Position numbers and translations under genes: made by a program. From Ectocarpus siliculosus (lineage: Eukaryota > Sar > Phaeophyceae > Ectocarpales > Ectocarpaceae), in assembly GCA_000310025.1 (NCBI GenBank), contig FN649728.1, positions 873,828 through 937,827 of the forward strand: DNA of 64,000 nucleotides, written 5' to 3'. The notes below the pieces were generated by a model. The model was not told the DNA's origin, did not search any database, and saw only the letters and a list, made by a program, of their open reading frames with translations. Shown in pieces: positions 44,901 to 56,196 of the stretch. Numbering within the stretch: the stretch's first letter is position 1; the number at the start of each line of letters is the position of its first letter.

Positions 44901-46221
44901 AAGGGCTTTTTCCTTGACACCCGTTCCGTCCCACGAAATCTCGTTCCACCACAGTGCGGGATGTGCCACAGCCGCGGCACCATAATGGTCAAGCCACCAG
45001 CCGACCATTGCTACAGGTGCGGACTCGCGTCCCTATCCCTAGCTTGGGTGCGCCACGTGGTTCGACTTCAGTTTTGATTATGGAGATATATGTATCTACT
45101 TCCTAGGTGCAAGGCAGCTCAAGGGAACCCTTCGTTCGAAAGGAGGCATGCACCGGTGGTAGCAGACGTTTGATATACCTTATGAACTGGATATTCCATG
45201 TGTTGTATCGGTGGAAATCATGTCCGAAGCGCCCAAGGTGGAATTGTGTACAACGATTTGGTGAAAACCGAGTATGAGCAAGATCAGACCGGTCTCACCA
45301 GCAGTATCGTAACACCGCAGAAATTCCTTGAAAAATTGTTATCACCCAATCCACGTGATGCCATACTTGGCGCCATCAGCACTAAATCGAACTGTCTACG
45401 GCGATACAACATTGTTGCACGTCTTTCGGCAGCTCGGCGCTGGACAAGTTGATGGCGATGATCGCTTCCGGTCTCGCCCCCGCCACACCCCCGTCCGCCA
45501 CCACCGCCACCGCCATCACCACCCAGGGTAGCCCTGCCAACATCAAAAGCAGCACCAACGGCGGCGACAACAGTGTGGCTTCCTCCACATGTAACGCACA
45601 ACGCTTGGAGATTTTCCGCGCTTCTCTAGAGCGCTACATCTCCGGGCACGAGATAGACCCATCCCTATGCTATATCGCGCTGGAAGCGGCGATCGCGAAC
45701 CCTGGGATCGGGCAGGCAGCACAGGAATCCCGCGATGAGCTAATGGTGCTGCTCATGAGCTGTGTCGAGGGTGAGACAGTTCGTGTCAACCCACACTTTT
45801 TTGTCAATTGCATGTCTGGTGAAATATTGAAGCTGCTGTTCATGCGCAGCCATGTGCCATCCTGGCAAGATTTGGCGTGCTGATGACTGTGGGAAAGACG
45901 TGTCCCGAAGCCCTCGTTCTTTGACACGACTGTCGGGATTGCCTTCGCGTACCGTACTCACCTGAGATGTCCCGAAGTGAGTCCTTTGGCGTTGCGTTGC
46001 TGTGACTTACCCTGCCTCACCGTGTCCGTCTCGACGTCGTATACATGCGTGCGTGTACGTTGTGGCTACGAGCAGATAGCGAGCGACGGGCAAACCTGCA
46101 TATCCGCTTCATCCGGTCCAACCCAATGGTCGTGACGCAGTGCTGCAAGTCGCTGCACTGCTACCCGTGAGACTTACGATAGAGCGAGAGAGAAGGGGGA
46201 GATTGTGTGTGCTTGTGAGAG

Positions 46222-46261
<40 letters not shown>

Positions 46262-49200
46262 TTACCAAGTTTAAACATGACTCCACTGTTGATGCCTGCT
46301 ACAACGAACGCAGAGTTCATCGGTTGAATTGGTACCCAGGATTAAGAATGGAGCTTCTCCGTAATCGCTGGTGCAGCATCTCCCGCCACGAGGGATGTTC
46401 GCCCTTGTGTTCAGCCATAGGTAGACTGGGCAGAGCATGATAGTAGCACTGGGATCGCGACCTAATAGGGTGGGCCCTGCAGACAGATGACCATAAAAAA
46501 CCAAACATACCCGTCTTCTTTAATTGATGCAAAAATGCTCGCACCATACTCGGACGCAGGTGCCGTGTGGTCGGCGGACACCACCCTCAGACATGCGAGC
46601 AGTACGAGGCCGGGCGAGGCCACCAGGACGTCTGCAAGTGTCCGGGGTGTGGCGTTTACGTGGTAAAAGGCGATGGTGAGACCGAAGAAGAAAGGAACAA
46701 CGCCGCAGATTAGGAGGTGTACGTAGGTGGACACACATGTCTCCGAGAGAAGAAAGACAAGGTCTATATTTCAGTTTTGTTAGACTCGATTGTTTGGTGA
46801 GCTCGTGGTCATCGCTTTCTGGGTTTGACGGATGGAGAAAAGGACGTACTTCACGACGGTCAGAACCGTGTTTAGTATAAAGACGATAACAGCGGCAACA
46901 GGACGCGGAGGGGGCGTGCAGTTGTGAAGAAACGTGCTGTTGCGGTAGCAGACAAAGAAATAGACATTTCACACTTGTGGTGCCTTCTATGTAGTTATAC
47001 GCAAACTTTGTCCCACTTTCCTAGATGCTGCTCTTGTTCACGATATCGGTTTCTTGCTTCGCCTTCGAAATGGTCCCAATGTCTTTGTATCTCTCGATCG
47101 CGATGACAGGCTGTGACAGTATCAGCTGCATCTGCGGCCACGACTTCAGCTGGAGCGAGCTGGTTGCAGCACGCCACAGGCGGATCGCGGACGCCTTTCG
47201 AGACGCCCATCCCGAAGACACCGGTCGGGCGGCGGCACAGATCATCCGACGTGGCCCTCCCACGGCTGCTGACCTCGGCGCTGGTCCCCAGGTCGGTCTT
47301 CCGCTAGAGTTTGAATGTCACCTTGCTCCAACTACCATGAGTGTTGATTTTGTCATCGTGTCGTGGGGCGAACCCAAATACCATACACAAAACATGTTCT
47401 TATTGGGCTCGTCATTTGAGCTGTACGTTCGTAATATATCGTACTAATGTCGCCAACGTCCCGTTAATCCAGGAGGACATCAACGAACACGTTGGTGCAC
47501 GCGGGGACATCGAAGAGCAGCAACAGCAGGGCCACGAATACCCGCTCGACGCACCTGCAGCGACTGCTGCCGGTACGGAGGGCGGTGAGAGCGAACAAGG
47601 GGAAGATGGAGAGGAAGGACAACCTGCTACCAGCGGGGCATGGGGAGAACCGGTTGAACATTGGGAGCCTGTTGAGGACGGCGCGTGGGGACAACGATGG
47701 GTGCCGGGGGTTGAGCAAGGACCGGGAGCGGCTGATGCGTGGCAACCAAACCAGAGACCGGCCCAGGAACTGGAACGAGCACCGCTTCATGGGACGGGTC
47801 AGGCAACCATTGAGGAGGAGCGGGATGAGCCGGTCCCGGTCCCGGAAGAAAACGGGCGTCTTTCAGCGGAGGATGAGTTCCGACTGGCAAACGCCTACGC
47901 GGAGGCATACCCTCGAGAGCTTGCCCGGGGGCGTGCGGTCATTTACGGGGAAGAGAACCCACACTTTACAGTGCAGCGGGCTTGTGCTCAGGTGAGAATT
48001 CCGAATTTTCGCTCGGATCCACATTGACGAAATGCGTTCCCTTCTTTACATACTGTAGCACCGCATACGTCGGATAGTACGATTCGCACGGCCATGAGAA
48101 AAGGTCAAGGAGTAAGAGCTTACATCTCCCGCAATAGGTTTAAAGTGTTTCCCGGCAACGTCAACAGGAACGTTTACACAGAAATTCTTGGGTTCCTGGA
48201 ACGTTGGTCCAACGCGTTAGACGCTTTCTGATCGGTAGTACTGTATTTACGCCTTTGCCGGCATGCAGTAGAGAAAGTGCGGTCGTTGGCAATTTTTCCG
48301 GGTATTGCGAAGGAAAAATAGAGAACAACGTAGATGCCTGCCAATGTGCTCCAGCAAAGTATTGCAGCAATAATAACAATTCCCAGGCGGAGAGTAACGT
48401 CGTGACTACAAGCCGCCGTTGGACCTCCGGTTTCACGTTCGTATGCACCTCTCATGTCTCGAAACGATCCCAGAAGCATCTCCCTGTTCTGTTTACACGG
48501 AGTTCTCCGCGCACGCTCCTCAACACCCTGTTTGCAACCCCCGGGGTCGTTCCGCCCGACGTGCCGTTGATGTTTCTGACATATCTCATCACACATCACA
48601 CTCTTCCGGCGGATGTGTTCCTTGAATGACAGTCCAGCCAGTTACCGCCTTTGTTGGCGTTGAGCTACTTCCATCAACCGTGCCCTGCTAGCACGAGCGA
48701 AACCGAAGCAGCGTGGTTAATGCGTGCCGCCGAGGACTGGCGCACGACCAACCAGGTGAGGGAATGAGCACGGGTTTTCAGGCATATATCTGGTTTGAAG
48801 CTTCTTGATGGTGCTGTTGGTCGTGGTAGAGTGACAGTCAACTCCTTAAAAGGGGAGATACGTGCTGACTTGATGTTTTTGCTCTACCTACTTGGTCAAA
48901 CTGTCGATATTTTGCGATAGAGACTTGACGGAATGGGTTTCTGGCGGCCAACCTTTGTGTCCACACAAACCAGCTACTTGAACTCGTTCTCTGCTCGTTA
49001 TACAGCATTGGTGCGTCACTGACAGTGGTTCGTCGGTTGGTTGCGGGCGCGCCTAGCATGCCTCGCCAGAGAGATGTCACGCTCAAGTTCGATTTTCGAC
49101 GACGCGCTTCCATCCTTGTTCCCCCCAAATATTCAATTGCACAGGGCGAAGTGAACGCTGTTAGACGAAGGGACGAGGCCGCACGTTCCTCGCTCGTGGA

Positions 49201-51411
49201 GGCCTTCTACAGCGGTGACGACCTCCTTCGGCACATCGCGGCGGAGTACGCCCGATCCGCCCTCCGCGTCGCTCCTCCCTTCACAAGCGTCGCCGCCACC
49301 GACCGCCCGCGCGCGTTCTGGAGTCGCCTCGAGCAGTATCTGCAGCAGCAGGCCAATGGCGAACAGAACGGCGAGCCCCTGTTCAAGTGGCTGGGCATCG
49401 TCGAGCCCCCTCCCCCGACCGGCGACCAGTCAACGTGGGAGGAGGGTGACGATGGCGCCGTGGCTGACGAAGATGCGTGGGAGGTGCCCTTCGCGGATGC
49501 CGAGATCGAGGTGGAGACGTTCGAAGTCCTTCCTCCCCCGCGAAGGCTGTTTACACCGTGGCCGTCCGCGCGCACGGGAAGGGTAGACCTTAGGCCCACT
49601 CCTCCAAGTTCGCGGGGACGCAGGCATGCACTGGACCCGGCCAGCAGACTAGTGTTGGCAACGTCGACGTTCGGGACTCTTAACCTTCGAGCAGAGGTTG
49701 AACTTTGGGTGGCCGGAACGAACATTCGCCAGGAGGGTCTGCGGCGCCTGATGGTGGGTGTCTTGAACCTATAGAGCAGAATGGCGCGAAGCGTGTCTTC
49801 GCTCTCCTCTCCCATCCCGACTGCACATCGTCTTTTTTGACATTCGATCGCCTCGCCGTCGTTGTGTACGCTGAAATCCTCTCCTCCTCTTTTTCTGCCT
49901 CTTTTTTCATCAAAACGCAATATTTCAGCAGGAAAATCGCACACCACAGTAGATAACAACCCGCTGTTTCGACCACGTTACCCAATCCACCGCGCACACC
50001 TTGGCCTGGCTGCAGGCCGTCCAGGAACGCGAGCTATCCAAGGCTTGGGTTGCCCTATGGAGTCACCGTCGTCGTCTCGACCCCGTCTCGAAGACTTGGG
50101 TCGACGCCGATGATCCCGGTGACGCCGCTGTACGTGCGGCAGCCCGACGTGTGGTTTTCCTCGAGGCCCACCCGGAACAGGTGTGTACGACGGTTGTCGA
50201 AACCTTCGTGAATGGCAGGACATTCTTCGACAACGCTCTGCCGCTTTCTCTGTATTTAGTATCTCGGTACCTGCCTCTGTCTGAATTTGTCTCTGCGTTC
50301 GGGGGCAGCATAGGCACAGGCCCACGAACCCTACCAAGATAAGGCCATCGTGAAACGCAGCACTCCACCAAACCTCGCTGTTACGCACTGCATCTACCAC
50401 CCTTTCAGGCACGGGGATGGGGGGTCTCGGCAGCTTACCTTTTCTCCCCCCTTGTTTGTGAACACAAACAGGATGCGTTCAATTCGTTTCCGCGTTAACC
50501 CCGACCTGTTGTTTGGGTCTTATCGGTAGGCTTGCCAGGAGCAAGGGGCGATGATGAAGGCCTTCGTCCGCCGCAATGGAGCAGAAGTTTTGAAAGCCGT
50601 AGAGGAAGCCGATGCCGAGCTAGCCGCTGCGTGGGAGCGTATGCACGACAACCACGACGACGTCGACGCTTCTCACTCCTCAACTACACCTCCAGCCTCG
50701 ACTTCCCCTTCAACGTTTGACCGCGCGTACGCCGCCTACCGCAAGCACATTGACACCCGGGCCTCAGCTGCCCTGGTGGCGAACTCACTCCCCCCGACGT
50801 CCGTGGCATCGGCAACCCTGCAACTCCGGAGGATCGGTCGGATGGCCGACGCCTGGGAGTCTGCTAACCACCGACGGGTATGCGCCCAGAGGTTCGCCGA
50901 CCACTTCAGCGGCGCTGCTGGCGCAGAGAAGGCAGCGCAAGAACGGGAGGCTCTGCCGAAGCGACTGCGGGAGAGCCGCGCGGCGGCTAACGAAGACGCC
51001 GCAGCATTCGGTGCCGTCGTGGCCCTTGTCGTGGCGCCAATGTTGATTGGCCGCGCGTCCCAGATGTGCGAGTGCGACATGGGGGCTATCCTGAGCAACG
51101 CGGTGGACTGGGTGGCCTTCAACGGGGAAGCGTTCGAAGAGGAATTGCAGAGGATGGAGGCCAGGCTCAGACTGTCGCCAGGGACGATGGCAGGGAAAAA
51201 CGTAAAGGACGAGGGGTGCTCGGGAGGGGGTATGGGGAGAATACTGGATGGATGCGAGTGCAACCTCGAATCTTCAGTTTCGTCTTGCAGCCGGCTGGTG
51301 GCGTGCCCCATCGTTACGCGTCGGATATTGAGGGTGCCCGAGCCCGTTTGCCCGGAGTGCGAGGATGGCAGCGGCGTGTTTGGCACAGATTTGTTCGACC
51401 TGTTCGCTTAA
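41928..51411 (+). CDS. RBR-type (RING1-IBR-RING2) E3 ubiquitin ligase-like protein with a long C-terminal region
   Basis: Thirteen exons: 41928-42269, 43584-43913, 44432-44584, 44955-45016, 45433-45770, 46076-46166, 46560-46675, 47110-47291, 47473-47991, 48633-48755, 49145-49753, 50016-50180, 50539-51411. All phases match and the coding length is 1301 codons. RBR ligases take ubiquitin from an E2 onto a RING2 cysteine, then to the substrate. RING1: CMVCLEDC (Cys177/180), TDCTVTACVSC and GACPRMRC split by an intron at YFT/GIV. IBR half: VTQCCKSLHCYPCRVVGGHH..TC. RING2: CKCPGCGVYVVKGDGCDSIS then CICGHDFSW; Cys479 corresponds to the catalytic cysteine (Cys431 in parkin), at the same 10-residue distance from CPGC. 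The last RING2 zinc pair (usual FCWxC) is missing. The C-terminal part repeats AF(R/A)DAHPE-like helices and ends in a Cys cluster (VPEPVCPEC). The first exon (alternative ATG 41787) is the least certain. Confidence 0.72.
46225..46258. repeat. (GA)n microsatellite
   Basis: About 17 GA units in the RBR gene intron between the exons at 46076-46166 and 46560-46675. Confidence 0.95.
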
Positions 51412-52716
51412 ACTTCCCTCGTAATAGATACTGTAGAGAGCGAAAGCAGTATAGGTATGTATGTAGATATTTCGTGAACCCTTTTCACCCGATCGATCTC
51501 TCTCGACCTCATGATACCGGTCTTCATGGGCTTTTTACGTGTAGCAGTGTAGCTTCACTCGTGGTAGTCCCTTGGAGATGTATATACGAGCTTGTGACCT
51601 GCTCCCCTCGCCAATCCGTACCGTATGAGACGAAGTCATTGGGTGTTGGTGTGGGTTGGGCTAATCAGACACGTCAGTGTTGACCTAGAGTGTGTTCTTG
51701 TCTCATTGTGGCTTCATCTGAGGGGGGGCTGTGAAGTGAATGCGCCGCATGGGCATACTCCGCGACATGTCTGTCTCGGTGCGGAAGGGGTTCCTTCGAG
51801 GTATCCTCCCTTAGGAGAAATGTTTCCTAGCCGTCGTTGGATTGTTCCCTGTTTATTGTGTTGAGGCCATGCATGCCTTGTTCGTTGTTATTTTTGAGTG
51901 TGAACGTTGTCGGAGAGCACGCAGTGACTCGAGTATGAAAATGAGGGCGTGCTTAAAATTTACATGTACGTTTACCAGCCTCACTTTACGCCATTCTTCG
52001 AAGTATTTCTAGGGGCGAGTAGTGGTTCTCGAAGACTTGGTATCATAGTCTACTGGTACAAGTCACCTAGTTTCACGCCGCGCTAATGTTGTTCAACGTT
52101 GGGTATCCTACCCTGCCAAAAGGGTTGAACAGACAAGCTGCTGTTGCTCGCAGAAACACGGAGGCCGTACATTGCGTGACGCAGCGTTGCTGTATACTGC
52201 TAGCGAAAGGAACAACAAGCCGAGCGTCCTGTGTGGACGTATGAAGCCTTGCAAAGTTGCTGGGGTGTGTCCCATGGCCACGCCACAACCCAGCAGCAAA
52301 TGATTCGGGAGGATACGCGAAGTCTTGGAAACGTACTTTTGATAGCGCGGGGGATCTATATCTCTACATTAGTTAAGGTTGTAAGGGGGAACAGCGCTCT
52401 CGGCCACAACGTGCGGTTGCAATATCGAACGATTGTCCGCTTCGCTCTTCATTCCCGTGCCTCTAGTAGCTGCAAGGGCAGCGAGGCAAGCGCATGTGTC
52501 CTCGGCCCATTTCCTTGAACTGGTGTACGTTTCGCATGGACCCTTTCGAACAAGGAAGAAGCAACACACGAAACATTAACCGTCAAGCATTGAGATGGAA
52601 TTGGTCAATGTACAGACTGCACCATGAAGGATTTTGTTGAGGTATTATTGTTGCGGCGGTGAAATCTCCTGAGGCTCCGCGACCCCTAAGAGCATCCCCG
52701 TCGGTATCCTACGCGG
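51412..52716. other. Downstream spacer of the RBR gene
   Basis: No gene recognised. The remaining ORFs are short and without domains. Confidence 0.5.
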
Positions 52717-53067
52717 CTATTTCCAGATGCAAAAGATATAACGACTGCCGCAGAGTCGGTGGCCACCACTACAGTTGAGTGGGTGGGCTTGAGCAGGTAA
52801 GTTGGCGAGAGGGCGTCGGCGCCTCATCACGTGTGCCAACAAGTTTGCGGAGAATAGTTGCGATGGAATTCCCGCCTCCACGGCGTGACCCGCCGATATT
52901 GGCGGTGACTCTAGTAAATAGTCGCGGGCCTCCAACGTAAATCCAGTGGTTATCACCACGAGGAAACCATGATGTGAAACGCAGCTAACTCCCTGGAACT
53001 CAAACGCCGAAGAGCACGCACGAGGTACCAGAAAAATGAATGCGAGCATCCATGATACGAACGCCAT
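52717..53067 (-). CDS. Candidate small secreted or plastid-targeted protein (first exon?)
   Basis: A 116-codon ORF from a true ATG starts MAFVSWMLAFIFLVPRACSS and continues AFEFQGV. The first 21 residues look like a signal peptide, and the SSA/F junction resembles the ASAF-type motif of heterokont plastid presequences. The rest has no recognisable domain and ends CGSRYIFCIWK. No following exon was found, so it may be a chance ORF. Confidence 0.22.
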   Translation of the reverse strand: MAFVSWMLAFIFLVPRACSSAFEFQGVSCVSHHGFLVVITTGFTLEARDYLLESPPISAGHAVEAGIPSQLFSANLLAHVMRRRRPLANLPAQAHPLNCSGGHRLCGSRYIFCIWK

Positions 53068-53465
53068 TCACACGTTGAACAGTGAATCTACCAGGCATCA
53101 ATATATTGTCGTGTGGGTGACCGTATATTTCCTAGGGGCTTCCGATTACGATGAGCAACGGAGCTACATCGGCATAATATCTGAAGCATGAATGTCGTTA
53201 GACCTCCCGAAAGGCGCGGCGAGCTTCCGCCAAGGTAGCTTCGTTGAGGAAGCAGGTACCCCAGGCACTTGCTCGTAAGGCAGTTGCGGATAACCTACCT
53301 TCAACACGTGTGGAATGAAGCAAAGGCCGTCCAGACAAGCTTCCACAGGGTTACCGTTCCGTGGGAAAAAAGGGCAGCTTCCATGGCGGCCATGAGGTCT
53401 CATAAATAACTTTGAAAGCTTCCATGAAGGAACCGGTGAGCTGACACCGATTCTACATGAATCCA

Positions 53466-53600
53466 TCACCCATCGGGGTCGTCCGCGTACACACCAATCA
53501 CCAATGCTTGACGATGTGCAGCTGTAGTGAATCGGCGATATTTGCGGTATTGGTGGCATGGGCGAGAGAGAAAGAGAGGGTAGCAGGCGTGAGGGTGGTT
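53466..53600 (-). pseudogene. Possible tiny copia reverse-transcriptase remnant
   Basis: The minus strand reads RQALVIGVYADDPDG and then a stop. Copia RTs have an LxVGVYVDD(L/M) box at this place. Nothing convincing flanks it, but the copia gag-protease remnant on the same strand at 56197-57946 makes it worth noting. Confidence 0.22.
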
Positions 53601-55004
53601 AGAGGTGGAGGTTAGATCTTGGTTTCCGGTTCCCTGGGGGGTATTTGCAGTTTTGAAACGCGGAAGGTAGCCGCGGGTAAGCTTCAATTTTGACAGTCCC
53701 GCGAAATGGATGGCGCTCCGCGTTCTCATCTCTCACCTCTCTCACGATAAATCGGAAACATAAGCAGTCAGAGCAGGCGGTGTTAAGGTAGAGCCCCTCC
53801 CTCTGTTGTGAAAAGGCAGACTTCCCCCGCAACGAGCCGACGAACCATCACCGACTCGCCCCAATCCCCTTTTCATCCGCGGCACCTCCCCTGTGCCACA
53901 GAACTGAACCCGCCCGCCTCCTAGACCTGCTGCTCGCTCGACTGAATGTACAACCACGGGTTGTACGGAGACCGGCTTCTACATGGGGAGTATCGTGGTT
54001 GCGTGGTGCTTGGGTGATAAACGGGGGTCCGTGGATCATTTTGCTTATAAAAATCGCATCTGGTCAAATAAAAAATTCATCTGCAGTACAGACAGTAGCA
54101 TCTGACGAGGAGACCACGAATGAATACCATTGTTTCACAACACGACAAAATCGCGCATACTTTTTGTGCATGGGCTACCCATGACATACTCGTGTACATA
54201 AGACTCCTGCAGCATGCACAATAGACCTTCTAAACAACACATCACACGACACACGAGGGTGGAAATGAGAGGCGAGAATAATCACACCGCTGCAAATCCA
54301 GCCGACAGACACGAGCACACCGGAACACACCATGCCGAACTTGAACATTCTTCCCTCACAGGCGGCGCAGATTATGGACCATAGACTACAGCCGGTATAC
54401 ACCCAATGTGACCAACAGACAATGATCTGCGAGGCATGGTCTTTCATACGCTACTTGACTGAGCTGAGATGGACCCCGTGGCCACCAACGAGTCTCGGCA
54501 AGCATTCCCGTGGCCGACACGACTACGCTCCGCACGCCGCTCCCCATCGATCCAACAGGTACGAGCCCGCGCTGTTGCATACCAGAAATAATCCTAAAAA
54601 TGTATCCAAAATTCACAGTCAAGCAGATTCAAATCAGCAATACTGTAATCCACCAAATTGTCAAACGACAAGGCGGCGATTACCTGTTTGTGAAGGTGGA
54701 CGCTTATATCACACGACACAACGGAGGACATCTCCCCGATTTATTAGACGTTATTAAACTGCTCTTTGAGCAGGAAGCCTAAAAGAGCCGCAAGTCTATT
54801 GGCAACTTTTGGTCGGGGGTTTTGTCGATGGAACTCTTGGTGCATGCTCTTAATGGGACGAACAAGGTTTGGTGCACGGGATTGGCGGAATGCGGAGGCG
54901 AGATCCTATATTTTGTTTAGCAACGGCGAGAAGTAGGCACACCCCTTCATACCACACCGCGAAGAAACCGGCCAGAGCGTGCAGGAGAAGGTAATGTAGT
55001 GACA
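53601..55004. other. Gene-poor spacer
   Basis: No recognisable gene. One segment near 54468-54559 could be a first exon: ATG, MDPVATNESRQAFPWPTRLR, then SPSIQQ and a good CAG/GTACGA donor. No partner exon was found. The open run after it (ATG near 54599, MYPKFTVKQIQISNTVIHQI) is 61 codons with no known match. Confidence 0.4.
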
Positions 55005-55480
55005 ACGTTTTTTCTCCACACTCACGATACCCACAAGCATCAAATCTGGCACCAGATAGATGCTGTGTAGAGCTACCCCCCTCGGGGTGGCATTGCTGTT
55101 GCTGCTGCCCCCTCCTTCGAAAAGTTATCGCTGGAAAACCAAACCATGAGCACACAATTCCCGCAAACTTGAACCAACCCCTCTCTCTCGTGGGTATTTT
55201 AGACTCAACAAAAACGTTTTTCCCGGCGCGCACGATACCCAACGGCACCAAATCTTGGGTATGAAAGATGGAGCAGAGGGCTACCTCTCGCCGAGTGTCC
55301 TTTCTATTGCTGTTGCTTCCTCCTTCAGAAAGTTATCGGTGGAAAAACAAACCCGTGGAGGTCACAAACACCGAATTTGAACCATCAGTTCGCGGCCGTC
55401 GACGATCGTCGTGCGTCAGTACAATCTTTTTCCCCCGGCCGATTCGGCACCTCACGGTACCAAACCTTGGCAGTACCCAA
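55005..55480 (+). repeat. Two and a half diverged tandem units of about 205 bp
   Basis: Unit 1 from about 55007 (CGTTTTTTCTCCACACTCAC, CCCCTCCTTCGAAAAGTTAT, GGAAAACCAAACC) matches unit 2 from about 55210 (CGTTTTTCCCGGCGCGCACG, CTTCCTCCTTCAGAAAGTTA, GGAAAAACAAACC). A partial third unit begins near 55420 (ATCTTTTTCCCCCGGCCGAT, CACGGTACCAAACCTTGG). Confidence 0.6.
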
Positions 55481-56196
55481 CAGCTCATGGCATCATCTCG
55501 TTCCAGATACCATTCATGACGTAGCTCGTCAGGTATTCGTCGAGATATCAGTGATCACGGTCTTCTCACAATCGAAGCTGGAGAGGGGGGTATATATGTG
55601 TGTGTGAATAGGGGTAGGAGCTTGACGTTGGGTTGGCGGAAGTCGCGCCGCGTAATTTTGTTCGACACCTTCGTCGCGAAAAAAGCTTCAGAACATTTCT
55701 GCAGATTGCGTTTTTTTCTCCGGAGAAACGTTTCAAAACTTCTGTGCAGCGTTTTGCTCCCATAGTCTAATGAGTGTATAATAGAAAAAAGGAAAAAAAA
55801 GGTTGAGAGTTTTGACTTTTTTCGCAGCATTCTGCTCCATTAATAGCGGTGTTAACCCAACAAAGAACGACAATATATTTTAGAATTCATACCTATACAG
55901 AGAGGTTTTGTGATTAGCACCAGCTGGCATCACTGTATAGTTTTAGTAGCATATAGGCTTACAGCAACTCTAGGGTTTGTCCCGTACCACCGTAGGTTGC
56001 ATAAAATATTATACTTACATTTGATACCCCTCCGGAAAACGTACACAATACCCGTGTGCTAATTGATTGAACCCCCGGCAAAAGCGTCATTGCATCACAC
56101 GGCGACATAAACACTGGTACACCCCCTAAAGTTGAGCCGCATATTATCGACGCAGGCCCCGCTTATCCCACGCCGTGACAACGTGAGAGCGCGAGA

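Noticed and set aside
44652-45008. Minus-strand zinc-ribbon protein (QCLGCALISETRVHGVCPDC)
   Set aside because: Overlaps the plus-strand exon 44955-45016, whose phases fit the RBR model at both ends. No splice partners on minus.
46317-46745. Minus-strand two-exon gene with membrane segments (STYVHLLICGVVPFFFGLTI) and good splice sites
   Set aside because: It lies exactly opposite the plus-strand exon 46560-46675, which supplies the HHPQTC and CKCPGCGVYVVKGD parts of RING2 with perfect phase on both sides. The minus reading is a shadow.
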